Below are positions 51,978 to 61,241 of a stretch of 64,000 bases of DNA, piece after piece. Both the position numbers and the translations under genes were made by a program. How positions within the stretch are numbered: position 1 is the first letter of the stretch; each line of letters opens with the position of its first letter. Origin of the DNA: Terasakiella sp. SH-1 (GTDB lineage: Bacteria; Pseudomonadota; Alphaproteobacteria; Rhodospirillales; Terasakiellaceae); contig NZ_CP038255.1 in NCBI RefSeq assembly GCF_004564135.1, forward strand, positions 1,272,501-1,336,500, given 5' to 3'. The notes below the pieces were generated by a model. That model searched no databases and had not been told where the DNA came from. It saw only the letters and a program-made list of their open reading frames with translations.

Positions 51978-53249
51978 TTACTTGTTGCTGCAGATCACAT
52001 CAAGATCAATCCCAATGGTCTGCTTCAAATAAGAAGAGGCAGAGCCGAGAACTGCTGCTTGATCTCTTGTAAGCTTCTTCTTCGAGATTCCCGGCTGTAC
52101 AACAGAAATCCCAATACGGACTTCCTTGAAGCGAGAGCTTCTTTCAATCCCGATCAGCCTAGTTCCGTTTCCATGAAGGTAACTGTCTCGTCCAGTTTTA
52201 TGTCGTCCGTTTCTTGTCACCATATGGGAAATCAACTTTTTAAATTGACCAGACCACCTTGCTGACCTCACAGCTTGAGAAGAGACTTCGACAGTGTCAC
52301 CAACTCGTTCTCCACCTTCCTTGCCACCAGAGTACTTGCAATGAAGCAAACGCAATTGAATGCAATCGTCTTCTTCCTTTATGCAAATCAAATCAGCTGC
52401 TTCATTCGCACCGTCATCATCAAACACAATCTCGTACCCACCAGCAATGTACTGTTGTGCCGTATGCCATTGAACTGAGTCTTTTCGTTCAACGCCCTTT
52501 TTCCAGATAGACTCTTTCTTCACGTCAACACCTGCCCAATTCCATTCTTCTAGACGTTCCGGCTGAATGTCTTCAATCTCTGAACTTTCTGTCTTTAGAA
52601 GGATATTTCCATCTAATTCTGATAGATCAAGGAATCTCACAAGTGGTGGATAGTCTTTAAAGAACTCGTCTACCCGTCTTTCTGTGTTGCCTATAGTTAC
52701 CTTGAGTTCCTTCCCTGAGAACTGCGTCAGGGTGTAACCATCTTCCCCTTTTGCGGTTAGTCTGAACTTTCCAAGGGCGTTATCGTGTTCATCTTCATAG
52801 ATAGCGAACTCAATGGTAGCCGCACTATGATCGACAGATAAGCATCTCAGATCAACTGAGAACCAATCAAACTCATTTTCCCCAACTGATAAGATAATCC
52901 TCTCTTCTGATGTCCGAAGTAGCTCAGAAGGCCATTCAATATTCAACACGCCAATGTCAGGCAAGACATCAACATATTCTGGTATCATTACGTTCTTGAT
53001 TATTTGGCTGGTATCAATCGTATCATCGATCAGCTTCTTACCAACGTTTTCGGCCCATTTGATGAAATCAGGAAGTGTACCTGCTGCCTTTGACCACACG
53101 CGCCCCTTCCTTGAACATCCGATGGTCATTTGACTTCCTTGTTCCCAGCCATAGCCATCGATGTTGGATTTCCTAGAACCGACCTTCTCTGTTTCACTCA
53201 ACGCATCTCTGACCTGCGCCCCTGTGTACATTGCGTACCTCGCGTCCAA
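51978..53249 (-). pseudogene. Chimeric ORF: integrase scrap fused to the C-terminus of a large, possibly helicase-type protein
   Basis: The frame of 423 codons begins at a TTG inside the integrase remnant; its first ~25 codons (DARYAMYTGAQVRDALSETE) continue the integrase after a frameshift. From GYGWEQGSQMTIGCSRKGRV on, it looks like the C-terminal half of a large protein. I associate this type with long DEAD/DEAH-box helicase proteins of defence loci, but from memory and with low certainty. Domain landmarks: SGGYEIVFDDDGANEAADL-like nuclease/phospholipase-type segment with HCKYSGG, and a C-terminal helical end SASSYLKQTIGIDLDVIC. No helicase motifs remain, so an internal deletion probably joined the two genes. 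Confidence 0.55.
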
Positions 53250-53430
53250 TAGCCAGAAGGACTTTGTTCTTACGAGAATTGGCGACTTTGAAGTCTTTAG
53301 TGTTCAGGCCACGGACAATTTCTCGCTTACCCACAAGTTTACGGAATTCTTGGGGGACGTAAAAGACTACAGCCCAGCCACCGCCGGGTCGTTGTCTCAA
53401 GTTCTTTTTGGTGCTCATTGTATCGCTCAT
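53194..53430 (-). pseudogene. N-terminal remnant of a tyrosine integrase (DUF6538-type)
   Basis: The short frame MSDTMSTKKNLRQRPGGGWA, then VVFYVPQEFRKLVGKREIVR and LNTKDFKVANSRKNKVLLAI matches the N-terminal arm domain of phage-type integrases that begin 'RxxGxWxxxxxVPxxxRxxxGKxEIxxSLxT'. The frame shifts at about 53249 and the core-binding and catalytic domains are absent. It lies immediately inside the element next to tRNA-Pro, transcribed away from the tRNA, the usual location of an island integrase. Confidence 0.75.
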
Positions 53431-53431
53431 A

Positions 53432-53468
53432 GATGTAAGTATATACATACATCCCCGATACTTACAAG
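53432..53468. promoter_or_regulatory. Candidate integrase/excisionase arm sites
   Basis: GATGTAAGTAT (53432-53442) and its near inverse ATACTTACAAG (53458-53468) lie beside the proximal att. Similar GATGTAAGT sites in both orientations lie beside the distal att (51893-51901, 51928-51936). Presence at both ends suggests recombinase or accessory-factor binding. Confidence 0.45.
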
Positions 53469-53502
53469 AAGAGGAAGCCCTTGATTTTAAAGGCTTCCTC
53501 TC
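53469..53502 (-). terminator. Stem-loop downstream of tRNA-Pro
   Basis: AAGAGGAAGCC and GGCTTCCTCT are complementary around a 12-14 nt loop. On the minus strand it follows the tRNA-Pro 3' end within 5 bp and is followed by a T-rich stretch, so it should terminate the tRNA transcript. Confidence 0.75.
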
Positions 53503-53504
53503 TC

Positions 53505-53523
53505 TATGGTCGGGACAGCGGGA
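53505..53523. repeat. Attachment site in tRNA-Pro 3' end
   Basis: Same 19 bp as 51823-51841. It contains the CCA end and the acceptor stem 3' strand of tRNA-Pro, so the tRNA remains functional after integration. Confidence 0.88.
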
Positions 53524-53583
53524 TTCGAACCCACGACCCCTACACCCCCAGTGTAGTGCGCTACCAGACTGCGCTATGTCCCG
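53507..53583 (-). tRNA. tRNA-Pro (GGG)
   Basis: The 77-nt gene folds as a cloverleaf: acceptor CGGGACA pairs with TGTCCCG, followed by A and an encoded CCA. The D-arm is GCGCAGTCTGGTAGCGC, the anticodon arm is CTACA-CTGGGGG-TGTAG with anticodon GGG at 53547-53549, and the T-arm carries GGTTCGAATCC. Its 3' end is duplicated at 51823-51841, so it served as an integration site. It lies just downstream of the merR gene, a usual location in alphaproteobacteria. Confidence 0.95.
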
Positions 53584-53654
53584 TGTATGTGTGGCGGAAT
53601 ATATAGGGGGCTTTTCTTTGTTGCAATGGTTTGTTTTGAAAAAGTCCGTCTTTT

Positions 53655-54380
53655 TTAAATGATATGGTCGATTTCGCGTTTCATGTCTTTTAGCTCATCC
53701 AAAATATCGTTGAGCATATGGCGTTGTGTATCTGTCAGCATACGTTTGACGATGATTTTGGGTTCAGGCTCATCTGGTGAGCGGACGGGTTCCGGTTCCG
53801 GCATTTGGGGGAACGGGTGGTCGCTGTTAAAGGTAGGTGAGAAAATTTGTTGTGGCTCAGGCAGAACAAAGGGCCGCTCGGCTTCGGTTGTGAAATCTTC
53901 TGGTTCTGCGAGGTCTTCCCTTTTAGAAATTTCTGCATGTATAGAGCCCCTTGGCAAAGGGGAGTCCGGCTCGAGTGGCGTTGAGGTTGGTGCTATATCA
54001 AACAGGCTTGCTTGTCCTGCTGGTGCCAATGGCACGTCTTTGATTGGAGGTTCTGGGAATGGAGCCTGAGGGGAGGCTGAGGGCATTTCAGGCGTGGCTG
54101 GTTGAACCATGGCTGTGCCTTCATCAATAAATTTGCGCGCCCCGTCTTCACGTAGGAGCTTTTGTACCCCTTTGATGGTGTAGCCTTCATCATGGAGCAA
54201 GGTTTGTAGACGGCGCAGTAAAGCCACATCGTCCGGGCGGTAATAGCGCCGCCCCCCTGCCCGCTTGAGTGGTTTGATTTGCGGAAATTTACTTTCCCAA
54301 AAACGCAGGACATGCGTTGCCAGGCCAAGCTCTTTGGCCACTTCACTGATGGTGCGAAATGCGTCTTCGGATTTAGTCAT
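53655..54380 (-). CDS. MerR-family transcriptional regulator
   Basis: The 241-residue product has an N-terminal MerR helix-turn-helix: [20 protein letters not shown], then [20 protein letters not shown] and [20 protein letters not shown]. Residues 85-195 are proline-rich and disordered. The C-terminus [20 protein letters not shown] is helical and may dimerise. No metal-binding cysteines are present. This gene next to ihfA is conserved in alphaproteobacteria; its targets are unknown. It follows ihfA by 16 bp. Confidence 0.9.
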   Translation of the reverse strand: MTKSEDAFRTISEVAKELGLATHVLRFWESKFPQIKPLKRAGGRRYYRPDDVALLRRLQTLLHDEGYTIKGVQKLLREDGARKFIDEGTAMVQPATPEMPSASPQAPFPEPPIKDVPLAPAGQASLFDIAPTSTPLEPDSPLPRGSIHAEISKREDLAEPEDFTTEAERPFVLPEPQQIFSPTFNSDHPFPQMPEPEPVRSPDEPEPKIIVKRMLTDTQRHMLNDILDELKDMKREIDHII

Positions 54381-54396
54381 TTAAGAAGCTTTTGAA

Positions 54397-54690
54397 TTAG
54401 TCTTCGTTAATACGGGCTTTAAGCACCTGAGAGGGGCGGAAAACCAGAACTTTACGTGGCAGAATTGGTACTTCTTCCCCGGTTTTAGGGTTCCGACCAA
54501 TACGTTGACCTTTGGAACGAACAGAAAAACTGCCAAAGGATGAGATCTTGACGGTTTCGTCTTTGGCAAGTGTATCGGCAATCATATCCAGAACGGATTC
54601 AAGCAGGTCAGCCGATTCATTACGAGAAAGACCAACTTCCTGATATACAGCCTCGGTCAGTTGGGCGCGGGTAATGGTTTTTTCATTCAT
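54397..54690 (-). CDS. ihfA: Integration host factor subunit alpha
   Basis: The 97-residue form starts [20 protein letters not shown], with GAGGA upstream; the ten-codon extension to 54720 is not family-like. The HU/IHF fold is clear: [20 protein letters not shown] (beta-arm entry) and [23 protein letters not shown] bends DNA in the nucleoid and assists sigma54 promoters such as those driven by NtrC. It precedes the MerR gene. Confidence 0.96.
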   Translation of the reverse strand: MNEKTITRAQLTEAVYQEVGLSRNESADLLESVLDMIADTLAKDETVKISSFGSFSVRSKGQRIGRNPKTGEEVPILPRKVLVFRPSQVLKARINED

Positions 54691-54801
54691 AGGCGCAATC
54701 CTCGCAGAAAAGTTGAACAACGACAGACTTTAACGGTACCTGAGCAGGATTAATCCGTCAATATCAAAGGTTTGGTTGTTTTGAATTTCTAAAAGAATAG
54801 G

Positions 54802-55770
54802 CTACCAGCGAACCAGTGCAGAGCCCCATGTCAGCCCACCGCCCATGGCTTCCAAGATGATCAGGTCGCCCCGTTGGATACGCCCATCTCGCACTGCAAC
54901 GTCCAAAGCCAGGGGGATGGAGGCCGCAGAAGTATTGGCATGTTTGTCGACAGTGATGACAACTTTATTGGCATCAATTTTAAGTTTTTTTGCAGTGCCG
55001 TCCAAGATGCGTTTGTTCGCCTGATGAGGGACAATCCAGTCCACGTCATCGGCTGTCAAGTCATTGGCTTGTAAGGCTTCTTTGACGACATCGGCCAAAT
55101 TAACAACGGCATGGCGGAAGACTTCCTTGCCGGTCATGCGGACATGGCCTGTGGTTTGGGTGCTGGAGGGGCCACCGTCAACCATCAAAATATTTTGATG
55201 GCGACCATCGGAATGTAAATGTGTAGACAAAATACCGGCAGATTCGTCTGTAGCCTCTTCGGCACGCAAAATGACAGCGCCGGCACCATCACCAAATAGA
55301 ACGCACGTGGTACGGTCTTCCCAATCCAGCAGGCGAGTAAAGGTTTCTGCCCCAATGACCAGAGCCGTTTTCCCCTGCCCTGCTTTGAGGAAATTGTCTG
55401 CTGTTGCCAAGGCATACATAAAGCCGGAACAGACCGCTTGTACATCCATGGCAAAACCATGTGTCAGGCCCAGTTGAGCTTGCACTTTGGTTGCCGTGGA
55501 GGGAAAGGTATTATCCGGTGTTGTGGTGCCCAGTACAATCAGGTCAATTTCCTGGACATCAATGCCTGCATGTTCAATGGCCTTGAGTGCAGCTTTACGG
55601 GCAAGATCGGATGTCAATTCATCTGCTGCAGCCATATGGCGTTGCTTGATACCAGAGCGGCTTTGAATCCATTCGTCGCTTGTATCGACTTTTTGGGCCA
55701 GTTCATCGTTGCTGACCACATTTTCAGGAAGGTATGATCCACATCCAAGGATTTTCGAACGTAAGGCCAT
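54802..55770 (-). CDS. fabH: 3-oxoacyl-ACP synthase III (FabH)
   Basis: FabH starts fatty acid synthesis by condensing acetyl-CoA with malonyl-ACP. The 322-residue form starts [20 protein letters not shown], with GGTGGCGG just before the ATG; a GTG four codons upstream is an alternative. The catalytic triad is visible: Cys in [13 protein letters not shown], His in [10 protein letters not shown] and Asn in [14 protein letters not shown]. It follows plsX with a 5-17 bp gap, the standard lipid operon. Confidence 0.96.
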   Translation of the reverse strand: MALRSKILGCGSYLPENVVSNDELAQKVDTSDEWIQSRSGIKQRHMAAADELTSDLARKAALKAIEHAGIDVQEIDLIVLGTTTPDNTFPSTATKVQAQLGLTHGFAMDVQAVCSGFMYALATADNFLKAGQGKTALVIGAETFTRLLDWEDRTTCVLFGDGAGAVILRAEEATDESAGILSTHLHSDGRHQNILMVDGGPSSTQTTGHVRMTGKEVFRHAVVNLADVVKEALQANDLTADDVDWIVPHQANKRILDGTAKKLKIDANKVVITVDKHANTSAASIPLALDVAVRDGRIQRGDLIILEAMGGGLTWGSALVRW

Positions 55771-55787
55771 CAGAACCGCCACCAGAG

Positions 55788-56825
55788 TTAAGAGTCTTCG
55801 CCGTTATTGGCATCCATCAGACGTTCAAGGTCTTCTTTGATCAGGTCGTTGAAACCATGACGAACCAAGTCATGGGCAACGCTGACTGCATTGGCAAAGC
55901 CAAGAGCGTCTGTTCCGCCATGGCTTTTAACGCATATTCCGTTCAAACCCAAGAACATAGCGCCATTATATCGACGTGGGTCCATTTTTTTCTTGAAATT
56001 CATCAAGGCAGGCTTGGCAATCAAGGCACCGAGTTTGCCCAAAAAGCTGCTGGTTAACGCATCTTTTAGGAAATGAACTAAAAGCTGGGCCGTACCTTCT
56101 GCGGTTTTCAAGGCGATATTGCCTGTGAAACCATCAGTGACAATGACATCAACGGTCCCTTTGCCAATATCATCACCTTCAACAAAGCCATAGAAATCAA
56201 TATCTAGTGGCGTATTGCGTAAGATAGTATGGGCCTGTTTGACCGAATCATTGCCCTTTAGGTCTTCTTCCCCAATATTGAGGATACCAACCTTGGGTTT
56301 GGGCAGGCCCAGCACATTACGAGCATAGACTTCACCCATAACGGCAAACTGGGTCAGGTTATCGGCATCACATTCCACATTGGCACCCAGGTCAAGCATG
56401 ACCGAGCCGCCGGTGCGGTGTGGTAAATATGTGGCAATCGCTGGGCGGTCAATACCAGGCAGTGTACGCAAGGCAAATTTTGCCATTGCCATTAAGGCAC
56501 CTGTGTTGCCCGCAGAGACCACGCCGTGTGCATCGCCATTTTTGACAGCATTGATCGCCAGACGCATGGAAGAGTTCCGCCGGTTGCGCAAGGCAACGGC
56601 CGGTTTGTCATCATTGGTGACAACTTCCGTGGTGTGCTGGATCGTGCAGATATCCTTCACAGAAGGATATTTAAGCAACAAAGGCTCCAACTGGCGCTCA
56701 TCCCCAACAAGCAGGAAATGTACACCAGGGAGCTTTGTTTTGCAGATGCTTAAGCCTTCAACGACCATATCAGGGGCGTCATCACCCCCCATGGCATCAA
56801 TGGCTAGCGTCATTACGTCTGACAA
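55788..56825 (-). CDS. plsX: Phosphate acyltransferase PlsX
   Basis: PlsX makes acyl-phosphate from acyl-ACP for phospholipid synthesis. The 345-residue product starts at a TTG with AAAGGG upstream ([18 protein letters not shown]); an ATG at 56813 is a possible alternative. Conserved parts are [50 protein letters not shown] and [16 protein letters not shown]. It lies between rpmF and fabH. Confidence 0.95.
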   Translation of the reverse strand: MSDVMTLAIDAMGGDDAPDMVVEGLSICKTKLPGVHFLLVGDERQLEPLLLKYPSVKDICTIQHTTEVVTNDDKPAVALRNRRNSSMRLAINAVKNGDAHGVVSAGNTGALMAMAKFALRTLPGIDRPAIATYLPHRTGGSVMLDLGANVECDADNLTQFAVMGEVYARNVLGLPKPKVGILNIGEEDLKGNDSVKQAHTILRNTPLDIDFYGFVEGDDIGKGTVDVIVTDGFTGNIALKTAEGTAQLLVHFLKDALTSSFLGKLGALIAKPALMNFKKKMDPRRYNGAMFLGLNGICVKSHGGTDALGFANAVSVAHDLVRHGFNDLIKEDLERLMDANNGEDS

Positions 56826-56849
56826 GGAGATACCCTTTCGAAGCTACGA

Positions 56850-57032
56850 TTAAACAGCTTCGACGTCGGTAACCTCACGGCCATCATAGTGACCGCATTC
56901 AGAACAAACGTGGTGAGGACGCTTCAGCTCGCCGCAGTTCGGGCATTCGTTGTACACAGACGCCGTTAGGGAGTCGTGTGCGCGACGCATGTTGCGACGG
57001 GATTTGGATACTTTCTTCTTAGGAACAGCCAT
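56850..57032 (-). CDS. rpmF: 50S ribosomal protein L32
   Basis: The 60-residue product has the usual start [20 protein letters not shown] and a zinc ribbon [18 protein letters not shown]. It is the first gene of rpmF-plsX-fabH, downstream of yceD, the ancestral arrangement. Confidence 0.98.
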   Translation of the reverse strand: MAVPKKKVSKSRRNMRRAHDSLTASVYNECPNCGELKRPHHVCSECGHYDGREVTDVEAV

Positions 57033-57122
57033 AATTCTGTACTCTTTAAAACTTTAACTCGAAAACGAGGGAGGCGGTTATTTAAACGAAAGTGTCACAT
57101 AGAGCAAGCCTTAATGACTGCT

Positions 57123-57665
57123 TTAGTCACTTTTATTTTTCATTTCAGCTAAAACAGCGAAGGGATTGTTAGATTCAATCTCTTCTTCCGTGATTTCCGG
57201 CCCTGCCCCATACTCTGTATAGGCGGTTCCATCTGCACGGGGGTAAAGATCTATTTCTAGACCTAATTCCTCTGCAACAGCGTTGCCGAGGTCTATCACA
57301 CCATCAATGATGGGATCAAGCTCATCTGTGCTTTCAATGTCGATTTCGACCTCTTTTTCATCATTTTGCCGGGCCAGTGATGAATCATAAAGGCGGGTAA
57401 ACTCCAGCTCTATCAAGGTTTCAATCGGTTTGAAGGTGACGACACATTCCTGTTCGATCTGACAAGCCCCTGTGAAACGGCATTCAATTTTTTTACCGCT
57501 GAGGCGCTGTAACACCGCTTCTACCTTAAGAAATATCATCTCTGTGAGATTGAAACGTTCGCTCAGTGCCTGGCATTCTTCTTGTGTGGCCTTGAGGTGA
57601 ATCTTCTTTGGGTTCGGGCCAAGTTTATCAACGGCAAAGGGGTGGCTGAAGTCTATATCGCTCAT
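57123..57665 (-). CDS. YceD/DUF177-family protein
   Basis: The 180-residue product has the DUF177 core: CRFTGACQIEQECVVTFKPI, then IDLGNAVAEELGLEIDLYPR. DUF177 proteins sit next to rpmF across bacteria and take part in 23S rRNA metabolism. The terminal EIESNNPFAVLAEMK is typical of alphaproteobacterial members. The start overlaps the preceding gene by 4 bp (ATGA). Confidence 0.92.
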   Translation of the reverse strand: MSDIDFSHPFAVDKLGPNPKKIHLKATQEECQALSERFNLTEMIFLKVEAVLQRLSGKKIECRFTGACQIEQECVVTFKPIETLIELEFTRLYDSSLARQNDEKEVEIDIESTDELDPIIDGVIDLGNAVAEELGLEIDLYPRADGTAYTEYGAGPEITEEEIESNNPFAVLAEMKNKSD

Positions 57666-58222
57666 GCGTCATTCTCTTTGCTTGGGGCTGTTATGAAGTC
57701 AATTTGACCCTTTAAAAGCTGCTCAATGGCGATCTGGTCCACATGTGCAATTTGATCGCGCAGATATTTTGCCAAAACGTCGAGCGATTCGTCGCTGACA
57801 GGTGTCTTTCTATAAAGGTTGCGATCAAGTGCTGACTTAAGCTTCTCATTATTGTCATCAGCTTCTAGACCTTCTTCATAGGCGATGACGCGACCATAGA
57901 ATGCCTCGGCCATTTTGGGGACACGACGTGCCAGCCCCATGTCACCAACGCCGAGTTCTCGCAAGTTCAGGTCCATATCAGCAAACATAAGATCCCACAG
58001 GGATTGGGAAAATTCTTCTGTCGGTTCCCCACCCGTCTTGAGTTTGCGCATCAAGATAAAGGCATGCATCAAGATCATGTCAAAACGCCCCTCGACCGTA
58101 TCTGCGACTTCATAGTCTGCATAAAAGGCAGGTTGGCGTGCCTGTTGCACCATGGCAGTGTAAAGGGCCTGTACCTCTTCAGAGAAAGCAGGCTTGGTTT
58201 TGAAGAATTTGGAAAAAATCAC
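57662..58222 (-). CDS. Ubiquinol-cytochrome c chaperone family protein (CBP3-like)
   Basis: The 187-residue form starts at GTG 58222 (IFSKFFKTKPAFSEEVQALY), with GGAG upstream. The frame can extend to 58336 but would run into the divergent bamE gene and its promoter. The body reads ALYTAMVQQARQPAFYADYE, DTVEGRFDMILMHAFILMRK and MFADMDLNLRELGVGDMGLA, the signature of the Ubiq_cyt_C_chap family, related to mitochondrial Cbp3 that helps assemble the bc1 complex. In alphaproteobacteria it is commonly next to yceD. Confidence 0.9.
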   Translation of the reverse strand: MIFSKFFKTKPAFSEEVQALYTAMVQQARQPAFYADYEVADTVEGRFDMILMHAFILMRKLKTGGEPTEEFSQSLWDLMFADMDLNLRELGVGDMGLARRVPKMAEAFYGRVIAYEEGLEADDNNEKLKSALDRNLYRKTPVSDESLDVLAKYLRDQIAHVDQIAIEQLLKGQIDFITAPSKENDA

Positions 58223-58323
58223 GACCGATAGAACTCCAATAAAACTTGATCCTTGGGTGTTATAAGATATTGTAGGGACTCTAATCAAAGTAAAATCCAA
58301 GTTTATACGTAACGGTGTCTCAA

Positions 58324-58767
58324 ATGGTTCGTTCAAAGTCTGTTTTTAGTGTTGGTTTTTTAATGGGGGCTGCACTGTTTGTCAGTGCCTGTACATCCCA
58401 ATATGCAACACGGGGAAATTTACCCAATGAAGAACGAATGGCCGAAGTCATTCCCGGTGAGGTTCACGCTCGTGATGTGGCTGAAATCCTTGGCACACCA
58501 TCGACCTTTTCTACATTTGGGGGCGAATCCTGGTACTATATCAGTGAACGTGTGGAATATTATGCGTTCCTGGAGCCAAAAATCCTTGATCGAAAAGTTA
58601 TACAGATCAAATTTGCCAAGGATGGCCTGGTGAAATGGGTGAATAAAGCGGACAACCAGCAAGTTCGCCGTATTCAGTTTGTTGAACGCACAACCCCGAC
58701 AGCCGGGAATGAAATCACTTTCTTTGAACAGATTTTCGGGAATCTGGGTCGCTTTAATAAGAAATAA
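58324..58767 (+). CDS. bamE: Outer membrane assembly lipoprotein BamE (SmpA)
   Basis: The 147-residue form starts MVRSKSVFSVGFLMGAALFV; a GTG nine bases earlier is possible. A lipobox VSAC puts the lipidated cysteine at about residue 23. Conserved features are the MAEVIPGEVHARDVAEILGT helix pair, GGESWYYISERVEYYAF, and RKVIQIKFAKDGLV. BamE is part of the BAM complex that inserts beta-barrel proteins. It is divergent from the chaperone gene with about 100 bp between starts. Confidence 0.94.
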   Translation: MVRSKSVFSVGFLMGAALFVSACTSQYATRGNLPNEERMAEVIPGEVHARDVAEILGTPSTFSTFGGESWYYISERVEYYAFLEPKILDRKVIQIKFAKDGLVKWVNKADNQQVRRIQFVERTTPTAGNEITFFEQIFGNLGRFNKK

Positions 58768-58784
58768 GCTTTGTACAGGCGGTT

Positions 58785-59246
58785 TTATTTATTATCGGCA
58801 ACCGATTGAATCAGTACGTCTTTAACATGGGTGGCATCTTCACCCAGTACTTTTTTTGTCACCCGTTTTAAGCGCTTTTTCAAGGCGTTGATATCCAGCG
58901 TTTCCTTATTGCGCAGAAGGCGGGGCATAAAGACGTAAAGGTCGCGCAAGTAAGCATCTTCCAGACGGATCATCTGGGCGGAAATCAGCTCTTCCTGACC
59001 CATGGCGATTTCCAGTTCAAACTGTACCTTAATGCTGCCTGCTACACGTTCGCCTTGAAACATGGGGATTGTGAAGGGTTTGATCTTGAGATTGGTTGTT
59101 GTAATTTCTTTTTCCAGTTCAAGCTCTTCATCTGTTTTGACAATTTCTTTTTCTTCAAACGGGCCAAGTTTGAGGAAAAACAAAGTGCCAACAGCAGCAC
59201 CTGCCATCACCAATAGCAAAACGACAAAAAGAAGAACTTTTTTCAT
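58785..59246 (-). CDS. FliL-like single-pass membrane protein
   Basis: The 153-residue product has an N-terminal membrane anchor (VLLFVVLLLVMAGAAVGTLF) followed by a periplasmic FliL-type domain with TNLKIKPFTIPMFQGERVAG, SIKVQFELEIAMGQEELISA and RDLYVFMPRLLRNKETLDIN. FliL supports stator function in the flagellar motor. No other flagellar gene is near, so this may be one of the distributed FliL-like paralogues of alphaproteobacteria. A small hairpin (CCTTGCA/TGCAAGG near 59290) lies upstream towards thiL. Confidence 0.75.
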   Translation of the reverse strand: MKKVLLFVVLLLVMAGAAVGTLFFLKLGPFEEKEIVKTDEELELEKEITTTNLKIKPFTIPMFQGERVAGSIKVQFELEIAMGQEELISAQMIRLEDAYLRDLYVFMPRLLRNKETLDINALKKRLKRVTKKVLGEDATHVKDVLIQSVADNK

Positions 59247-59315
59247 TACTTAACCTATACCCTCATCAATGGAGTTATTATTGACAGCCTTGCAGGTGAT
59301 TGCAAGGATCACGGC

Positions 59316-60266
59316 TTAAAAATGTCGATAGCCATGAGGGTAATCGGTATAAAGCTGGCCGTCCTCTTGGAGGATACGTATCTCTGGAGACTCTGTAATT
59401 CTGCCGATTATACTGATTTTCGTGGCCGTTTGTTCTGCGATATCAGTCAGTTGTTCAGCCTTGTCCGGGGCAATGCTAAAGAGCAGTTCATAGTCATCTC
59501 CTCCGTTTAAAACTTGCCCGAAAAACGAAGAATCCTCTGCAATGGCATGTTGGGCAGCGTCTGAAAGCGGGATGGCTTTTTGTTCAATCTCCATGCCCAC
59601 CTGCATGTGTCTCATGTCTGTAATCAGCCCATCTGAGATATCCAGACAGCTACGGGCAACACTAACAAGTGCTTGACCAAGGGCGGTGCGGGCATTTGGG
59701 ACTTGATAGCGAAAGGCCAGCCAACCGCTTTCATCCTTGATCTTATTTTGCATGGCAAGCAGGCCCAAGGCGGCGTCGCCAATGGTCCCGCTAACACAGA
59801 CCAAATCCCCTACCCGTGCACCAAGTCTTTGCAGGGCTTTGCCTTTGGTGACTGTGCCATAGGCCGTCAGGCTAAAACATAGTGGGCCGGGTGTACGGGT
59901 CGTGTCTCCACCCAACAGGCTTATGTTAAAACGTTTTTGTGTCTCGTGTAGACCGTGGGCAAAACGTTTGATCCAGTCACTGGTGATATCTGCGGGGTAA
60001 GAGGCATTCAGGGTGTAGTGAGCAGGCTTTGCCCCCATGGCGGCGAGATCAGAGAGATTGACGCCAAGTATTTTTTGGGCAAGCAGTTCAGGTTCATCTG
60101 TTTCAAAAAAATGAACACCTGCGATTAAAGTATCGGTGGTGACAACGATTTCCTCGCCTGCATCATGATGAAACACGGCGGCATCATTTTTTAACGCAAA
60201 AGCTCCTTCAGCCTTTTCAGCTAAAGGAGCCATGATTTGTGCAATTTGTTCGAACTCACCAAGCAC
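59316..60266 (-). CDS. thiL: Thiamine-monophosphate kinase
   Basis: ThiL phosphorylates thiamine monophosphate to thiamine diphosphate. The 316-residue product starts at a GTG (LGEFEQIAQIMAPLA). Conserved motifs are LKNDAAVFHHDAGEEIVVTT, VNLSDLAAMGAKPAHYTLNA, SLLGGDTTRT, CLDISDGLITDMRHMQ and LNGGDDYELLFS. It follows nusB by 6 bp, the usual alphaproteobacterial order. Confidence 0.95.
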   Translation of the reverse strand: MLGEFEQIAQIMAPLAEKAEGAFALKNDAAVFHHDAGEEIVVTTDTLIAGVHFFETDEPELLAQKILGVNLSDLAAMGAKPAHYTLNASYPADITSDWIKRFAHGLHETQKRFNISLLGGDTTRTPGPLCFSLTAYGTVTKGKALQRLGARVGDLVCVSGTIGDAALGLLAMQNKIKDESGWLAFRYQVPNARTALGQALVSVARSCLDISDGLITDMRHMQVGMEIEQKAIPLSDAAQHAIAEDSSFFGQVLNGGDDYELLFSIAPDKAEQLTDIAEQTATKISIIGRITESPEIRILQEDGQLYTDYPHGYRHF

Positions 60267-60272
60267 GGGAGT

Positions 60273-60773
60273 TTATGCCTTGGACAGTTCGTCAGCGCGA
60301 AGTGTTTTCGCAACGCGGTCCAGTACACCGTTGACAAAGCCCGGTTCCGGCCCTTCAAAGAAGGCGTGGGCAACATCAACATACTGGGTGATAACCACAC
60401 GTGCAGGCACGTCTTGACGAATATAAAGTTCGTAAATACCACTCATCAAAATGATGCGAACGATATCTTCCAGACGGTTTGTAGACCATTCCTGTGACAA
60501 GGAGCCTGACAGAATTTCTTCCAGCTCGTCACGGCGTTTGGCAACACCACGCAGCAGATCGGCAAACAGTTGCTTATCCGGTTTTGCCAGCGGGCTGCTG
60601 CCACGATCTTCATCGCCTTCTTCTTGTGGCGTATCCCAGCGGGTTTGTTGAAATTCAACAAGTACGTCATCTACGTTGCTGTCTGAAATTTCAACTTCGT
60701 ATAAGGCTTGAACCGCAGCAAGGCGTGCAGAGCTGCGTTTCACCGATTTGTTTTTTTTCACTTTATCGTTCAT
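60273..60773 (-). CDS. nusB: Transcription antitermination factor NusB
   Basis: NusB binds boxA RNA with NusE (S10) during rRNA transcription. The 166-residue product has the N-terminal basic helix SARLAAVQALYEVEISD and the core LAKPDKQLFADLLRGVAKRR, VRIILMSGIYELYIRQDVPA and ITQYVDVAHAFFEGPEPGFV. Four bp separate it from ribH. Confidence 0.95.
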   Translation of the reverse strand: MNDKVKKNKSVKRSSARLAAVQALYEVEISDSNVDDVLVEFQQTRWDTPQEEGDEDRGSSPLAKPDKQLFADLLRGVAKRRDELEEILSGSLSQEWSTNRLEDIVRIILMSGIYELYIRQDVPARVVITQYVDVAHAFFEGPEPGFVNGVLDRVAKTLRADELSKA

Positions 60774-60777
60774 GGTC

Positions 60778-61239
60778 TTATCTGGGCAGCAGGTGAAGGT
60801 CTTTTTTCAGTTCAATCATTTGCAAACAGGCACGCGCAGCTTTACCGCCGACGTCTTTTTGCTCACGATCAGCACGCACAAGGGCTTGGTCACGGTTTTC
60901 GCAAGTGATCATGCCAAAACCATGGGCGAGATTGTGTTTCACGCTCAAATCCATCAAGGCACGCGATGTTTCGTCCACAACAACATCATAGTGCGTTGTT
61001 TCACCGCGGATCACGCAGCCCAAGCTGATGAAACCGGCATAACGAGAACCTGCAGCTCCAATTTCCATGGCACGAATGGCATAAGAAAAGGCAGAAGGCA
61101 GTTCAAACACACCGGGAACCTGATAGCGTTTCAGCTCATAGCCTTTACCTTCAAATTCTTTTTCAACCGATGCATAGAGCTGATCGGCAATGTCATCGTA
61201 GAAACGGGCCTCAGCCACAAAAATACGAGGTTTATCCAT
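60778..61239 (-). CDS. ribH: 6,7-dimethyl-8-ribityllumazine synthase
   Basis: RibH condenses the pyrimidine intermediate with 3,4-dihydroxybutanone phosphate. The 153-residue product shows VFELPSAFSYAIRAM, GCVIRGETTHYDVVVDETSR (the His is catalytic) and AHGFGMITCENRDQALVRAD. It forms an icosahedral or pentameric shell in the cytosol. It lies 2 bp after ribBA and 4 bp before nusB. Confidence 0.96.
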   Translation of the reverse strand: MDKPRIFVAEARFYDDIADQLYASVEKEFEGKGYELKRYQVPGVFELPSAFSYAIRAMEIGAAGSRYAGFISLGCVIRGETTHYDVVVDETSRALMDLSVKHNLAHGFGMITCENRDQALVRADREQKDVGGKAARACLQMIELKKDLHLLPR

Positions 61240-61241
61240 TT

